Source: Kineobactrum salinum
GTDB lineage: Bacteria; Pseudomonadota; Gammaproteobacteria; Pseudomonadales; Halieaceae
DNA: 64,000 bases
Assembly: GCF_010669285.1 (NCBI RefSeq)
Contig: NZ_CP048711.1
Coordinates: 1,736,001 to 1,800,000 of the forward strand
Direction of reading: 5' to 3'
Shown here: piece by piece, positions 1-10,520 of the stretch
Layout: each line of letters begins with the position of its first letter
How positions within the stretch are numbered: position 1 is the first letter of the stretch
Notes under the pieces: generated by a model
Told to the model about the DNA's origin: nothing
Databases searched by the model: none
The model's input: only the letters and a program-made list of their open reading frames with translations
Position numbers and translations under genes: made by a program

Positions 1-2
1 GC

Positions 3-1463
3 GCCTTCATCTCCGCCCTGGAACAACGCGGCGAGCTGCTGCGTATCAGCCAGGAAATAGACCCCAATCTGGAAATGACAGAGATCGCCGATCGCACGCT
101 GCGCGGCGGCGGCCCCGCGCTGTTGTTCGAAAATCCAAAGGGTCACAGCGTGCCGGTACTTGCCAACCTGTTTGGAACCCAGGCCCGGGTAGCTCTGGCG
201 ATGGGCGCGGACAGCGTCGGCGCACTGCGCGAGATCGGCGAAATCCTTGCCTACCTGCGCCAGCCGGAACCACCCAGGGGCCTGCGCGATGCCTGGGACA
301 AGGCGCCGTTGCTGAAACAGGTGCTGAACATGGCCCCCAAACTGATACGCAACCCGCCCTGCCAGTATCACGCCCGGGAGGGGGATGAGGTTGATCTGTA
401 TCGGCTGCCGATACAAACCTGCTGGCCCGATGATGCGGGGCCGCTGGTGACCTGGCCCCTGGTCATTACCCGCGGGCCCAAGAAAAGCCGTCAGAATCTG
501 GGCATTTACCGGATGCAGCTGATCGGCCGCAACAAGCTGATCATGCGCTGGCTATCCCACCGCGGCGGAGCGCTGGACTACCGCGACTGGCAACTGCAGA
601 ATCCCGGCCAGCGCTATCCGGTGGCGGTCGCCCTGGGCGCCGACCCGGCCACCACGCTGGGCGCCGTCACGCCGGTGCCCGACAGCCTGTCCGAATACGC
701 CTTTGCCGGCCTGCTGCGCGGCAGCAAGACCGAAGTGGCGGAATGCCATACCGAGGGCTGCCGCCAGCACGGCCTGCAGGTGCCCGCCAGCGCCGAGTAC
801 ATCCTGGAGGGCTATCTCGAACCCGGGGAAATGGCGGACGAGGGGCCGTTCGGGGATCACACGGGCTACTACAACGAGGTGGAGCGCTTTCCGGTCTTCA
901 CCGTCGAGGCCATCACCCATCGCGAGGACCCGATCTATCACAGCACCTACACCGGAAGGCCGCCGGATGAGCCCGCGATCCTGGGGCTGGCGCTGAACGA
1001 GGTGTTCGTCCCCATCCTGCAAAAACAGTTCCCCGAGATCACCGACTTCTATCTGCCGCCGGAGGGCTGCTCCTACCGGGTTGCGGTGGTGACCATGCGC
1101 AAGGAGTATCCCGGCCACGCCAAGCGCGTCATGCTGGGAGTCTGGTCATTCCTGCGCCAGTTCATGTATACCAAGTTCGTGATCGTGACCGACGACGACA
1201 TCAATGCGCGCGACTGGAAGGATGTGATCTGGGCGATGACCACACGCATGGACCCGCGCCGGGACTGCGTGTTTGTCGACAACACGCCGATAGACTATCT
1301 GGATTTCGCCTCGCCAACGGCAGGCCTTGGCTCCAAGGTGGGCTTCGACGCCACCAACAAGTGGAGCGGTGAGACCAGCCGTGAATGGGGCCGGCCGATT
1401 GCGATGAGTGCCGATGTCAAGGCCCGCATCGACGAACTGTGGAGCCAGCTGGGGATAGGCTAG
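3..1463 (+). CDS. ubiD: UbiD, 4-hydroxy-3-polyprenylbenzoate decarboxylase (5' end outside window)
   Basis: This is the prenylated-FMN decarboxylase of ubiquinone biosynthesis, acting on 3-polyprenyl-4-hydroxybenzoate at the cytoplasmic membrane. The reading frame is open from base 3 and already encodes the family N-terminus ([16 protein letters not shown], then LEMTEIADR), so only about ten residues lie outside the window; an internal ATG at base 75 is not the true start. Visible family landmarks are the [12 protein letters not shown] segment, the [19 protein letters not shown] stretch and the acidic [12 protein letters not shown] motif near base 840, which carries residues of the active site. 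The visible 486 residues match the usual length of about 490. It ends convergently with hemY, overlapping by 4 bases. Family assignment is firm. Confidence 0.95.
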   Translation, partial: AFISALEQRGELLRISQEIDPNLEMTEIADRTLRGGGPALLFENPKGHSVPVLANLFGTQARVALAMGADSVGALREIGEILAYLRQPEPPRGLRDAWDKAPLLKQVLNMAPKLIRNPPCQYHAREGDEVDLYRLPIQTCWPDDAGPLVTWPLVITRGPKKSRQNLGIYRMQLIGRNKLIMRWLSHRGGALDYRDWQLQNPGQRYPVAVALGADPATTLGAVTPVPDSLSEYAFAGLLRGSKTEVAECHTEGCRQHGLQVPASAEYILEGYLEPGEMADEGPFGDHTGYYNEVERFPVFTVEAITHREDPIYHSTYTGRPPDEPAILGLALNEVFVPILQKQFPEITDFYLPPEGCSYRVAVVTMRKEYPGHAKRVMLGVWSFLRQFMYTKFVIVTDDDINARDWKDVIWAMTTRMDPRRDCVFVDNTPIDYLDFASPTAGLGSKVGFDATNKWSGETSREWGRPIAMSADVKARIDELWSQLGIG

Positions 1464-2731
1464 GTAGGGCCAGTCCTGTGCTCCAGGCCCGGCTGCGGTT
1501 GCGGTTGCGGCAGTTGCGGCAGACTCTTTTCGCGCAGCAGCAAACCCTCGCGGAAAAACGCGGCACTGCCTCTGGCATCGCCCAGCGCGGCCAGCAGGCG
1601 CCCGAGTTCCGCGCACACCTCGGGATTGCGGCGCTGCTTGTAACTGGCCTCGAAATAATCCCGGGCCTTGCCCCATAGACCGTGGCGGCAGGCCAGCCTT
1701 CCCAGGCACAGCAGCAGCTGGGGGTCGCCGGAATGTTCCGGCAACCAGCTCTCCGCCTGGGCCAGCTGGCGGCCGGTATCCGGCAACTCGACATAACCGT
1801 AGAGACGCACCAGACCACTGTCCCAGCGGTGCTTCAGCCCGCGCTGGACCAGCTTGCCGGCCTCTGCATGGGCGCCTTCGCGGACCAGCAGGCCCACATA
1901 GCCGCACAGCAGTTCAGGCGCTGCGCGCAGTGCCGCTGGCATCGACTGCCAGGTCCGGTGCAGGCAGTCCAGCGGCTGCCCCTGGTCAGCAGTATCGCCG
2001 GCGCCGTCGACACAGGCCAGCAAACGCCGGCTGTACACTTCGTGCTCCAGCCGCGCCAGTTCATCCTCCGGCAGAACCCTGTGCTTGCGCAAGTCCGGCA
2101 GCAGTTCCTGCAGCTGGTCCCAGTCTTCCAGGCCCAGGTAGGCATTGCGCAGCAGCTTCAGTACATAGGGATGCTTGCCCACATTGCGGCGGGCCCGCTC
2201 CAGAGTCGCCACCGCCTGCTCAAACTGCCGGCCCTGGAGTTTCAGTTCCGCCTGGGTCAGCTCCACGGCGATACCGGCTGCCGAATCGGATTGCTCCGCC
2301 GCACCCAGGTATTCGCGCATCCGTTCCGGCTCGTCCAGCTGGTAGCTGGCCCTGGCCGCCATCAGGTAATTCAGCAGCGGCGCCTCACTGTGGCGGGCGC
2401 CGCGCAGCAACCAGCGGCGGGACTGTTCCCAGTTGCCCTCGATAAAACTGATCAAACCGCGGTTGGTGACCCGCGCCGCCTGCCGGGCCTTGCGGACACC
2501 CAGCCAGCCGCGCAGGGAACGCTGGCCGGCGAACAACTTGCGCAACAGCGCCACTCCCGCGTACAGCAGCAGTACCGCCAGCAGCAACAGCACCAGCCCC
2601 ACCCAGAAACTGGTTTCCACGGTGTAGTTGCCCTGGGATATCAGGATGTAGCCGGGGTCCTTCTCGATCAGGGCGACCACCGCGACACCCGCCAGTGAAG
2701 CCAGCAATCCCAGCAGCAAGAGCTTGCGCAT
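1460..2731 (-). CDS. hemY: HemY, heme biosynthesis-associated TPR membrane protein
   Basis: A 423-residue protein of the proteobacterial HemY family (not the Gram-positive protoporphyrinogen oxidase of the same name). It begins with two hydrophobic segments (about residues 4-20 and 42-63), followed by a conserved [15 protein letters not shown] segment between them and a long alpha-helical TPR-type region. The biochemical role of the family is still unclear; it is thought to act late in the protoheme pathway at the inner membrane. It is the last gene of hemC-hemD-hemX-hemY, only 3 bases after hemX, so co-transcription is likely. The order is the same as in enterobacteria and pseudomonads. Confidence 0.9.
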   Translation of the reverse strand: MRKLLLLGLLASLAGVAVVALIEKDPGYILISQGNYTVETSFWVGLVLLLLAVLLLYAGVALLRKLFAGQRSLRGWLGVRKARQAARVTNRGLISFIEGNWEQSRRWLLRGARHSEAPLLNYLMAARASYQLDEPERMREYLGAAEQSDSAAGIAVELTQAELKLQGRQFEQAVATLERARRNVGKHPYVLKLLRNAYLGLEDWDQLQELLPDLRKHRVLPEDELARLEHEVYSRRLLACVDGAGDTADQGQPLDCLHRTWQSMPAALRAAPELLCGYVGLLVREGAHAEAGKLVQRGLKHRWDSGLVRLYGYVELPDTGRQLAQAESWLPEHSGDPQLLLCLGRLACRHGLWGKARDYFEASYKQRRNPEVCAELGRLLAALGDARGSAAFFREGLLLREKSLPQLPQPQPQPGLEHRTGPT

Positions 2732-2734
2732 AAG

Positions 2735-3898
2735 CTATTGGTCCTCTTCGCGCAGTGTGCGCTGGGCTACCGCTGCATCCAGCGCGCGCAGCGAAGCGCT
2801 GATGTCCGGCAGCTCGACCCCCACCGGCTGTTCCGCGAGCTGATCGATTTCCCCCGCCATCGCCCGTGCCGCGGCCTCGTCCGTGAGGAAAAACTCACTG
2901 ACCCAGCGATGGGCCCGCTGCAGGCTTTCGCGATACAGCACTGCGTTGCCGGACAACAGCGCCGCCTGGGCCTGCTGCAGCAACATTACCAGGTTCTGGC
3001 GCAGCAGGCCCTCCCACTGCGGATCGATCAGCGCCGTGGCCGGCAGTTCCCGGCGCCGCACCGTGACATAGCCGGAGAGCTTGCGCAGCGCCTCCTGGTA
3101 GCCCTGCCGCAAACGGCCCTGCCAGCTCCCGGCATCGTCTGTGACGGGCTCGGATTCACGCCGGGGCAGCTCGAAAATGGCCAGTTCCGGCACCTGGTCC
3201 ACCAGCGCCGCCAACCGCAGGTAGAGGCCTTCAATATCCGCTTCCGGTACCGCGCGCAATGCCGCCAGCTCTCCCGCCAGCGCGCGACGAACCGGATGCA
3301 GGGAGACATCGTCAAGTTGCCGGAGAATGCGGTCCGCGCTCTGCAACAAGGCCCGGGCGGAACCGACATCAGCGGTCATGATCAGGCGTTGATTGGCCAG
3401 TCGCAGCAGGTATTCCGCCTCCGCCAGCAGCCAGTTCGCCCGGTCGCCACCCGTAATCCTGGCCAGTTTCGTGCTCTGCCCGGCAAGTTGCGCTTCCAGT
3501 TGCTGCAGCCGCTCGTCCTGCTCGCGCCATCGCGGCCGCAGATCGGCAAGTCCCTGCTCCAGGCTCGCTCGCAATCGTTGCTCGAGCTGCTTGAGTTCAG
3601 CCCGGATCTCACTGTAATCCGGCGCTGCAGGCGCGGCGGGCAGCTCTGGCTGCGGTCTGTTTTCCAGCGCCTCCAGGCGTTGCAGCAGGGCTGACTCGCG
3701 CTGTTGTGCCAGCCACCACTGCCAGCCAGCAGCGGCCGCCAACACGACCACCAGCAGCAATGCCAACCATGCGATTGCACCGCCGCGAGCCGCGGGCGGC
3801 GGCGCTTGTTCACCCTTCGCGGGCGTGTCCGCGGTCTCCTCCGTCGCGGAGGGCTCGCTTGCAGTGTGTTGCGTTGTTGGTTTCTGCTGTTCGCTCAC
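2735..3898 (-). CDS. hemX: HemX, membrane-anchored uroporphyrinogen-III C-methyltransferase-like protein
   Basis: A 387-residue HemX family protein. The N-terminus is a polar Pro/Ala/Glu-rich cytoplasmic segment, then one transmembrane helix at about residues 41-63, then an Ala/Leu/Gln/Glu-rich coiled coil (about 70-150) and a helical C-terminal domain. Family members are often annotated as uroporphyrin-III C-methyltransferase, but the sequence shows no SAM methyltransferase domain, so no catalytic role should be assumed. It lies directly after hemD, with its ATG next to the hemD stop, and 3 bases before hemY. It may act as a scaffold for tetrapyrrole enzymes at the membrane; that is inference. 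Confidence 0.88.
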   Translation of the reverse strand: MSEQQKPTTQHTASEPSATEETADTPAKGEQAPPPAARGGAIAWLALLLVVVLAAAAGWQWWLAQQRESALLQRLEALENRPQPELPAAPAAPDYSEIRAELKQLEQRLRASLEQGLADLRPRWREQDERLQQLEAQLAGQSTKLARITGGDRANWLLAEAEYLLRLANQRLIMTADVGSARALLQSADRILRQLDDVSLHPVRRALAGELAALRAVPEADIEGLYLRLAALVDQVPELAIFELPRRESEPVTDDAGSWQGRLRQGYQEALRKLSGYVTVRRRELPATALIDPQWEGLLRQNLVMLLQQAQAALLSGNAVLYRESLQRAHRWVSEFFLTDEAAARAMAGEIDQLAEQPVGVELPDISASLRALDAAVAQRTLREEDQ

Positions 3899-4672
3899 TC
3901 AATCCTCTCCGCTGCCGGACTGCCATTGCTCCAGGGCGCGCAGCATGGCCTCATCAGATGCATTGTCCGCCACTATCCGGTGCCTGAACCCCGCCGCCGC
4001 CGCTGTCTCGGCCACACGGGCCGAGGGCAGCAACAGGGTGACAGACTGTAACTTAGAGGTTTCCGCCGGATCGAGCAACGCCAACATGTTCTCCAGTCCC
4101 TCCCCGCTGCTGATCAGAATGATGCCGATCTGCCAGCGCTGCAATGCGGCGACAAACTCGCCGCCTGCGTAGCGCGGGGCACAGCGGCGGTAACAGGCCA
4201 GGGTTTCCACCTGCGCTCCGCGCCGCGCCAATTCACCGGCCAGCAGCCCGCGCCCGCCTTCACCTTTCACCAGCAACACCCGGTGCCCCTCTACCCGGGA
4301 CAGGCCGGGCAGCTGCAGCAGGCCTTCACTGCTCATCTCGAGACCGGGGACCTCGGCGCTGACGCCGTGGCCGGCCAGCGCGCGGGCAGTTCCGTCGCCC
4401 ACCGCATACCAGTGCAGACCAACCGGCAATTGAGGCCAGTGGTCTTCGATCACGGCCATACCAAAACGCACCGCATTGGCGCTGATGAAAATGATGTGCT
4501 GGAATTCATCCAGCGCCAGCACTCGCGCCCGCTCCTGTGCAGACAGCGCAGGCAATGGCTGCAATTCCAGCAGGGGCAGCTGGTGCACCGGCCGGCCGCG
4601 GCCGGCAATGGCCTGGCACAGGCTGTCGCCCTGCCCGGCCGGACGCGTCACCAGTACTGCGCTAGCGGCCAT
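3899..4672 (-). CDS. hemD: Uroporphyrinogen-III synthase
   Basis: This enzyme closes hydroxymethylbilane to uroporphyrinogen III with inversion of ring D, in the cytoplasm. The 257-residue length fits the family. The start region [12 protein letters not shown] and the internal segment [13 protein letters not shown] are typical of the two-lobed HemD fold, as is the [13 protein letters not shown] segment in the second half. Sequence conservation in HemD is low in general, so the assignment also rests on context: it overlaps the end of hemC by 11 bases and abuts hemX. Translational coupling with hemC is likely. Confidence 0.92.
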   Translation of the reverse strand: MAASAVLVTRPAGQGDSLCQAIAGRGRPVHQLPLLELQPLPALSAQERARVLALDEFQHIIFISANAVRFGMAVIEDHWPQLPVGLHWYAVGDGTARALAGHGVSAEVPGLEMSSEGLLQLPGLSRVEGHRVLLVKGEGGRGLLAGELARRGAQVETLACYRRCAPRYAGGEFVAALQRWQIGIILISSGEGLENMLALLDPAETSKLQSVTLLLPSARVAETAAAAGFRHRIVADNASDEAMLRALEQWQSGSGED

Positions 4673-5594
4673 AGACTTCGGCCAGGATAGCGCCGGCGCC
4701 CTGGGACAGCAGGTCCTCGGCCACCGCTATCCCCAGAGCCTCGGCCTGTGCCACGGGCGCACGGCCCTCCGCCCGCAGCAACAGGCTGCCATCAGGCCTC
4801 CCGACCAGCCCCCGCAGCCAGAGTTCGGCACCCCCGGCAGACAGCTCGGCATAGCAGGCGATAGGTACCTGGCAGCCCCCTTCCAGCCGGCGATTGAGCG
4901 CGCGCTCGGCGGTGACCCGCAGCGCGCTGGCTTCATGGTGCAGCGGCTGCAGCAGCTCCAGCAACCCGGTATCGTCACTGCGCAACTCGATACCCACCGC
5001 GCCCTGCCCCCCGGCCGGCAAAGACTCCGCCACCGGCATGCGCTGGCGCACCCGATCGGACAGCTCCAGGCGCAACAGGCCCGCGGTGGCCAGGATGATG
5101 GCGTCGTACTCGTCCGCATCCAGCTTGCGCAGCCGGGTGTTGACATTGCCGCGCAGGAAATGGACCTGCAGATCCGGCCGGGCGGCACGCAACTGGCATT
5201 CCCGCCGCAGGCTGGAGGTGCCGACCACGCTGCCCTTTGGCAGCCCGGCGACGCTGGCAAAGCGGTTGCTGACGAACGCATCGCGCGGGTCCTCGCGCTC
5301 GCAGATCACCCCCAGGCCGAGCCCGGGAGGGAAATCCATCGGCACATCCTTCATCGAGTGCACCGCAAGGTCTGCACTGCGATCCAGCAGCGCCGTCTCC
5401 AGCTCCTTCACGAACAGGCCCTTGCCTCCCACCTTGGCCAGCGGGACATCCAGCAACTGGTCTCCGCGCGAAGTCATCCCCAGCAGCTCCACCCGCAGGT
5501 CCGGGTGGGCGCGCTGCAGCGCGGTCCTGACATACTCGGCCTGCCACAGGGCCAGCGGGCTTTCTCGGGTGGCGATGGTTACTGTGCGGGGCAT
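4662..5594 (-). CDS. hemC: Porphobilinogen deaminase (hydroxymethylbilane synthase)
   Basis: It polymerises four porphobilinogen units to hydroxymethylbilane using a covalently bound dipyrromethane cofactor. The 310-residue protein starts [19 protein letters not shown], has the catalytic-aspartate segment VHSMKDVPM and the [14 protein letters not shown] substrate-binding stretch, and the cofactor-attachment cysteine in [10 protein letters not shown]. It is the first gene of the leftward hemCDXY operon. Its upstream region (5595-5882) carries a fold-back repeat, and further upstream lies algR, also leftward, so it may have its own promoter or read through from algZR. Confidence 0.97.
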   Translation of the reverse strand: MPRTVTIATRESPLALWQAEYVRTALQRAHPDLRVELLGMTSRGDQLLDVPLAKVGGKGLFVKELETALLDRSADLAVHSMKDVPMDFPPGLGLGVICEREDPRDAFVSNRFASVAGLPKGSVVGTSSLRRECQLRAARPDLQVHFLRGNVNTRLRKLDADEYDAIILATAGLLRLELSDRVRQRMPVAESLPAGGQGAVGIELRSDDTGLLELLQPLHHEASALRVTAERALNRRLEGGCQVPIACYAELSAGGAELWLRGLVGRPDGSLLLRAEGRAPVAQAEALGIAVAEDLLSQGAGAILAEVYGR

Positions 5595-5735
5595 GCGCTA
5601 GGGTTCCATGGAATTCCCGCTCATGATAACAGCCACACCTGGTGGCGGCGACCGACCGCAACCGTCGGGGTGCCCGGCGGCATCATCTCTGATCGGAATG
5701 GCACTTGGTTAGATGATCAGGTGTCAGCTAATCCG

Positions 5736-5847
5736 GTCACCGCTTCTGGAGGGTGCTTACGAGACACGCCGTGAACCCATCCCTGGGGGCTCGGATGCGA
5801 CATCCATGTCGCATACGGTCTCGAAAGCACCCTCCAGAAACGGCGAC
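5736..5847. repeat. Fold-back repeat element, copy 1
   Basis: The outer arms at 5736-5765 and 5818-5847 are inverted repeats of 30 bases with about three mismatches. Between them is a core that holds a nested palindrome, ATGCGACAT-CC-ATGTCGCAT. The core is nearly identical to that of the element at 15013-15126, but the outer arms of the two copies differ in sequence while each pair remains self-complementary. It lies between algR and hemC. Such elements are likely non-autonomous dispersed repeats forming long RNA or DNA hairpins; the function is unknown. Confidence 0.85.
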
Positions 5848-5882
5848 CTCTCTACGATTTGGAGCCTCAAGTGCCGCTCGTT

Positions 5883-6611
5883 CTAGCGACTCTTCAATCG
5901 TGCCTTGACCTCGGCCAGATGACGACGGCTGACCTGGGGACAGAGCGCCACCCCGTCCAGCTCCACATACCAGCAGCCGTCGGGGTCGCGACGCAGACGC
6001 CGCACGTGGCGCAGCGCGACCAGCGCATTGCGGTGCACCCGGACGAAATCCCGTGCCAGCTCACACTCCAGATCCTTGAGCGCATCCGGCAGCAACAGCT
6101 CACGCTCGGGTGCCACGGCATTGACGTACTTCTGTTCCGCCACGAAGCAGCGCACCTCGGCCACCGGCAGGGTTTCCACGCCGCGGTGCCCCTGGCTGCT
6201 GACCTGGCTGCGGCCGGTCGGCAGGGCGCCGTCCAGCGCTTCCAGCTGCAGCCGGTTCACCCGCCCGGCCAGCGCCAGCGCGCGTGCCAGTTCCGCCTCG
6301 CGCACCGGCTTGAGCAGATAGGCGACCGCCTGGTGGCGCAGCGCCTCCAGCGCATATTCATCGTAGGCGGTACAGAAAATCAGTGCCGGGGGTTGCGGCA
6401 GGGCATCGAGCTGCACCGCCACCGCGATGCCATCCAGCCCCGGCATGCGGATATCCAGCAACAACAGGGAGGGCTGCTCCCGGGCCAGCATTATCAGCGC
6501 CTGCTCCCCGGAACCGGCCTGCAGCACCGTCGCTTCCGGCCGCAGTTTCTGCAACAGCCGCAACAGGCGATCCCGCGCCAGCGGCTCGTCATCTACCACC
6601 AGGATCTTCAC
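5883..6611 (-). CDS. algR: AlgR-type LytTR response regulator
   Basis: A 242-residue response regulator with a receiver domain (about residues 1-115) and a C-terminal LytTR DNA-binding domain (about 140-242). The acidic pocket residues Asp7 and Asp8, the phosphoacceptor Asp53 in LLLDIRMPGLDG and the conserved Lys in AYLLKPVRE are present. The LytTR part shows the typical RDFVRVHRNALVALRHV segment. The gene overlaps the sensor gene by 4 bases, and the argH-algZ-algR-hemC arrangement matches Pseudomonas, where AlgR controls alginate and type IV pilus genes. Whether it controls exopolysaccharide here cannot be told from the window. Confidence 0.9.
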   Translation of the reverse strand: MKILVVDDEPLARDRLLRLLQKLRPEATVLQAGSGEQALIMLAREQPSLLLLDIRMPGLDGIAVAVQLDALPQPPALIFCTAYDEYALEALRHQAVAYLLKPVREAELARALALAGRVNRLQLEALDGALPTGRSQVSSQGHRGVETLPVAEVRCFVAEQKYVNAVAPERELLLPDALKDLECELARDFVRVHRNALVALRHVRRLRRDPDGCWYVELDGVALCPQVSRRHLAEVKARLKSR

Positions 6612-7660
6612 GCCGGCTCCGCCACCGGATAGCGCAGTTCCGCTTTGAACTGATCTCCCTCGGGCCCCAGCTGCAGGCTGGCATCATCGCCGAACAGGCC
6701 CAGCAGGCGCTGCTCAATGTTCGACACTGCGATGCGCTCGCCGCGGATCCCGGCCGCGGTCAGCGGCACCGGATTCGCCACTACCACTACCAGTTGCCCG
6801 GCATTGCGGAACAGGCGCATGCTGACCTGTCCCCCTTCCGGCAGCCGGGAGATGCCGTGATAGACGGCGTTTTCCACCAGCGGTTGCAGGATCAGGCTGG
6901 GCATCGGCAGCTCCAGCAGGCCGGCCTCCACCTCACAGCTGAATTGCAGCCGCTGCCCCAGGCGCAATTGCTCAATGCCGAGATAGAGCTCGCAGAGCCG
7001 CAACTCATCGGCCACCGTGGTGTCTCTCCCGGCCTCCCGCAAACTGGCCCGGAACAGCTCCGCCAGATCCTCCACCGCAGTCTCGGCGCGCTCGGGATGG
7101 GAGGCTATCAGGCTGGCAATGCTGTTGAGCGTATTGAACAGAAAATGCGGGCGGATACGGGACCGCAGGGAATCCAGCCGCGCCTGCAGTTCCGAGCGCT
7201 CGCGCAGGGCGAGTTGCTGCTGCAGGTAAAAATAGCGCAGCGCGATGCCGCCGATCACCGCCGCCACCAGCAGATTACGCAGCAGCCACCAGCCGCCGGC
7301 AGTCACGGTCAGCAATTCGGGATATAGCCACAGCGCCAACTGGCTGGACAAAGCGGTGACCAGCAGTACCAGCGCCAGGCTGCCAGCCACGGCCAGCGGC
7401 AGGCCAAGACGGGCGAACACCGCGCGCAGCGCGCAGAGCAGCGCAGTACTGCCAAGTACCAGCCACTGCACGAACAGGGAGGTCAGCGCCAGCACGTTCC
7501 AGTTGAACTGTGGCAGCTGGCTGATGACCAGCGTGTAGACCAACACCATCAACTCGGTCAACAACACCAGAAACAGTACCGGACGGGGTGCGCACAGGTC
7601 GGGGATGAAGAATTCCCCCGCCACCGCCGTGCCTGAAGGTCGCCCTGTCGAACCCTGCAT
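6608..7660 (-). CDS. algZ: AlgZ/FimS-type LytS-family sensor histidine kinase
   Basis: A 350-residue membrane kinase, the likely partner of the adjacent AlgR. Four to five hydrophobic segments occupy about residues 27-145. They are followed by a short helical linker and the LytS-type kinase core with the phosphoacceptor region RIRPHFLFNTLNS (His172), and then a HATPase domain with LQPLVENAVYHGI as N-box. This kinase class lacks the usual G-boxes of classical kinases. The start at 7660 was chosen because the sequence further upstream (to 7723) lacks hydrophobic or conserved character. It is divergent from argH. Confidence 0.87.
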   Translation of the reverse strand: MQGSTGRPSGTAVAGEFFIPDLCAPRPVLFLVLLTELMVLVYTLVISQLPQFNWNVLALTSLFVQWLVLGSTALLCALRAVFARLGLPLAVAGSLALVLLVTALSSQLALWLYPELLTVTAGGWWLLRNLLVAAVIGGIALRYFYLQQQLALRERSELQARLDSLRSRIRPHFLFNTLNSIASLIASHPERAETAVEDLAELFRASLREAGRDTTVADELRLCELYLGIEQLRLGQRLQFSCEVEAGLLELPMPSLILQPLVENAVYHGISRLPEGGQVSMRLFRNAGQLVVVVANPVPLTAAGIRGERIAVSNIEQRLLGLFGDDASLQLGPEGDQFKAELRYPVAEPA

Positions 7661-7780
7661 TGGACCGTTCCCCGTTCCGCCCGGATGGTATACTTGCACC
7701 CTTGCCAGCGGCGAACAAGTCATAAGTCACCAATCATCGGCGGTCCGGATGCGGTCCCCGGTCAGTAAAAATGAGGCAAC

Positions 7781-9190
7781 ATGAGCGACAATCAGGACAC
7801 CAGCAAACTGTGGGGCGGACGATTCACCGAGGCTACCGACCAGTTCGTGCAGCAATTTACCGCCTCGGTGGGATTCGACCAGCGCCTGGCAAGGGAGGAT
7901 ATTCGCGGCTCCCTGGCCCATGCCGAGATGCTCAGTGCTACGGGCATACTGAGCGAGGAGGAACTGGCGCATATCCGCCAGGGCATGGCCACCATTGAAC
8001 AGGAGATCGCCGCCGGCAACTTCCGTTGGTCCGCCGAGCTGGAAGACGTGCACATGAACATCGAGGCCCGGCTCACCGAGCTGATCGGCATAACCGGCAA
8101 GAAACTGCATACTGGACGCTCCCGCAATGACCAGGTGGCGACCGATATCCGGCTGCACCTGCGCAGCGCGATCGACCTGATCGGGGTCGAGCTGACCCGC
8201 CTGCAAAAAGGTACCATTGCGCTGGCAGCCGCCAACTGCGACACCATCATGCCGGGCTTCACCCATTTGCAGACCGCGCAGCCGGTAGTCTTTGGTCACC
8301 ACCTGCTGGCCTGGAATGAAATGCTGGAACGGGACCACGGGCGGCTGATGGACTGTCGCAAACGACTCAATCAGTCACCGTTGGGCGCCGCCGCGCTGGC
8401 CGGCACCACCTATCCCATCGATCGCCACCGGACCGCCGCTGCCCTGGGTTTCGACCGCCCCACGGAAAACTCGCTGGACTCGGTATCGGACCGCGATTTT
8501 GCCATTGAATTCTGCGCCTTTGCGGCGCTGCTGATGACTCACCTGTCGCGAATTGCAGAGGAACTGGTGCTGTGGACCTCGGCCCAGTTCAACTTCATCG
8601 AACTGCCGGACCGCTTCTGCACGGGCTCTTCCATCATGCCGCAGAAGAAAAACCCGGATGTGCCGGAGCTGGTGCGGGGCAAGGTGGGACGCGTCAATGG
8701 CCACCTGGTATGTCTGTTGACCCTGATGAAGAGCCAGCCGCTGGCCTACAACAAAGACAACCAGGAAGACAAGGAGCCGCTGTTCGATACCATAGATACC
8801 GTGCTGGGCAGCCTGCGCGCCTTTGCCGACATGGTGCCCGCCGTCCGTCCAAAAACGGAGCCAATGCGGGAGGCGGCGCGGCGGGGATTTTCCACCGCCA
8901 CGGACCTGGCGGACTACCTGGTGCGCAAGGGACTGCCGTTCCGCGATGCCCACGAGGTGGTCGGCAAGGCGGTGGCCCACGGGGTCGCCAGCGGCGAGGA
9001 TCTCGCCGAGATGTCGCTGCCGACCCTGCAGGGCTTTTGTGCCGCGATCGGGTCCGATGTGTATGAAGTGCTGACACTTGAAGGTTCGGTCGCTGCCCGC
9101 GACCATCTGGGGGGCACTGCACCGCTGCAGGTCGCCGCCGCGGCGGAACGCGCGCTGGCACGGATCATGGAACGGCCCCGCCCCGCCTGA
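7781..9190 (+). CDS. argH: Argininosuccinate lyase
   Basis: The last enzyme of arginine biosynthesis, cleaving argininosuccinate to arginine and fumarate. The 469-residue length is typical. The fumarase/aspartase superfamily signature [20 protein letters not shown] is intact, as are the LWGGRFTE N-terminus, the [13 protein letters not shown] stretch and the THLQTAQPV region with the catalytic His. The ATG is preceded by a GAGG ribosome-binding site (atgaggcaacATG). It is divergent from algZ and convergent with the DUF3187 gene. Confidence 0.97.
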   Translation: MSDNQDTSKLWGGRFTEATDQFVQQFTASVGFDQRLAREDIRGSLAHAEMLSATGILSEEELAHIRQGMATIEQEIAAGNFRWSAELEDVHMNIEARLTELIGITGKKLHTGRSRNDQVATDIRLHLRSAIDLIGVELTRLQKGTIALAAANCDTIMPGFTHLQTAQPVVFGHHLLAWNEMLERDHGRLMDCRKRLNQSPLGAAALAGTTYPIDRHRTAAALGFDRPTENSLDSVSDRDFAIEFCAFAALLMTHLSRIAEELVLWTSAQFNFIELPDRFCTGSSIMPQKKNPDVPELVRGKVGRVNGHLVCLLTLMKSQPLAYNKDNQEDKEPLFDTIDTVLGSLRAFADMVPAVRPKTEPMREAARRGFSTATDLADYLVRKGLPFRDAHEVVGKAVAHGVASGEDLAEMSLPTLQGFCAAIGSDVYEVLTLEGSVAARDHLGGTAPLQVAAAAERALARIMERPRPA

Positions 9191-9204
9191 GCGCAGCGCT
9201 CAGG
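9186..9204. terminator. Perfect inverted repeat at convergent gene ends
   Basis: CCTGAGCGC-A-GCGCTCAGG is a perfect 9-base inverted repeat with a one-base centre. It overlaps both the argH stop codon and the stop end of the convergent DUF3187 gene. No U-tract follows on either strand, so it is at best a weak or Rho-assisted bidirectional terminator. Confidence 0.4.
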
Positions 9205-10231
9205 GACGCCAGCGGACGCTGGCCTGGAAAATGACATCCGGCGCCGTCTCCACCCGGATATCCTCGACCACGCTGAGTTCCAGCGCCCACCGGTGGCTGA
9301 ACTGCCAGCGGCCACCGGCACTGAGACGCAGCGAGCTGCCGCCCAGCGCCGGGAGGGCGCTGTCCAGCGGCGCGCCGTGGGCGTCGATCTGGCCGACAAG
9401 GGCCAGCCGTCCGCTCGCCGCCCAGTTCAACGCCACCCCTGCAAACCACAGCTCACGTCGCTGCCCGGCGCCCAGCAACCCGGAACGCCCCGCCCGCAGG
9501 TAGCCGGCCTGGCCCTGCCAGCTGAAGCGGCTGTCGCGCGGTGTCCAGCCCGCACGCAGCGCCAGATGGGCATCCTCGCCGCCACTGCCGAGCAGTTCGC
9601 GCTCACTGCCGGTGGCAAATTTGTAGCCCAGAGCTGCGCTCAGTCGCAAGGTCTCGCCCGTCCACAGCGCCCGGTTCAGCGCCAGCATCAGGTCACCCGC
9701 GCCGGCAGCGCTGTCGCGCAGGGTAAATTCGGCTCCGGGGCCGCGATAGCGGAAGTCCAGCTGATCCCGCGGTAGCTCGGAGCGGCCGCCGTCAGACATG
9801 CCCCACAGATCGTGCCAGCCATCGATCGGGCTGTCCAGGGCGCCCCCATTGTGAGCCAGCCAGGGTAGCTCCAGCTGTAATTCCCAGTGCTCGCCCAGGC
9901 CGTGGCGAAGCTCCAATGCCAGGCGCTGGCTCTCACCGTCCAGCCGCAGCAGCTCAGCGCCATTCTCGTCGACGACGAAATGGCTGCCGATACTGCCGTG
10001 AATGGCCAATTGCCAGCTCCCTGCCGCGCTCAGCGCCGCCGCGCGCGGCGACGGCAAGCCCAGCAGTCCCGCCGCCGGGCTCAGATTCTTGCTGTACAGA
10101 GGCTCGACCGCGGCGCTGGCATCGGCCAGCACGGCCAGCAGCAGTCCTGCCAACAGCCCCGGACAGCGGCCACGTCGACCGGATTGCCCACCGCCGACCG
10201 GCCCTGTTTCCACCCTGCCTCGCTGCATCAT
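9200..10231 (-). CDS. DUF3187 family probable outer-membrane protein
   Basis: A 343-residue protein of unknown function. After a basic N-terminus it has a hydrophobic stretch ending in LADASAAVEP, a likely signal peptide. The rest is rich in alternating hydrophobic/polar strands and aromatic ends (for example WRFSH-type and FRYRG repeats), finishing with a terminal aromatic pattern (FQASVRW), consistent with a beta-barrel. The DUF3187 assignment rests on the family-like C-terminal ETAPDVIFQASVRW stretch. The start at 10231 is preceded by CTCCGGAG; an adjacent ATG at 10228 is equally possible. It is divergent from lptM. Confidence 0.6.
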   Translation of the reverse strand: MMQRGRVETGPVGGGQSGRRGRCPGLLAGLLLAVLADASAAVEPLYSKNLSPAAGLLGLPSPRAAALSAAGSWQLAIHGSIGSHFVVDENGAELLRLDGESQRLALELRHGLGEHWELQLELPWLAHNGGALDSPIDGWHDLWGMSDGGRSELPRDQLDFRYRGPGAEFTLRDSAAGAGDLMLALNRALWTGETLRLSAALGYKFATGSERELLGSGGEDAHLALRAGWTPRDSRFSWQGQAGYLRAGRSGLLGAGQRRELWFAGVALNWAASGRLALVGQIDAHGAPLDSALPALGGSSLRLSAGGRWQFSHRWALELSVVEDIRVETAPDVIFQASVRWRP

Positions 10232-10362
10232 CTGTATTTCTCCGGAGTATCCGCCGTGACTGTACCCGCACTGCCGGCAGCGGTCATGGTAGCCGCCGCA
10301 GATGACAAAATCCGCAGCGGAATCAGGTATACTGCGCTTTTTTTGCACATGGAACGCCTACA

Positions 10363-10509
10363 ATGCAATCCCCGTTTACCCCCGCGGCCGTGGCGCTGCT
10401 GTGCGCACTGCTTCAGGGCTGCGGCCAGACCGGCCCGTTGCAGCTGCCACCACCGGAAGAACAGACCACACCTGCCGGTTATGCCGGCTCGCCCCGCCAC
10501 AGCAAGTGA
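10363..10509 (+). CDS. lptM: LptM (YifL-like) small lipoprotein
   Basis: A 48-residue lipoprotein. The hydrophobic leader (AVALLCALLQG) ends in Cys20, giving the lipobox, and is followed by the family hallmark GCGQTGPLQLPPP. In E. coli, LptM (YifL) binds the LptDE lipopolysaccharide translocon and assists LptD disulfide maturation at the outer membrane; the same role is inferred here. It sits immediately upstream of lysA with an 11-base gap, as is common in gammaproteobacteria. A TATACT box at about 10329 could be the -10 of its promoter. Confidence 0.85.
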   Translation: MQSPFTPAAVALLCALLQGCGQTGPLQLPPPEEQTTPAGYAGSPRHSK

Positions 10510-10520
10510 GTACGCCGCAG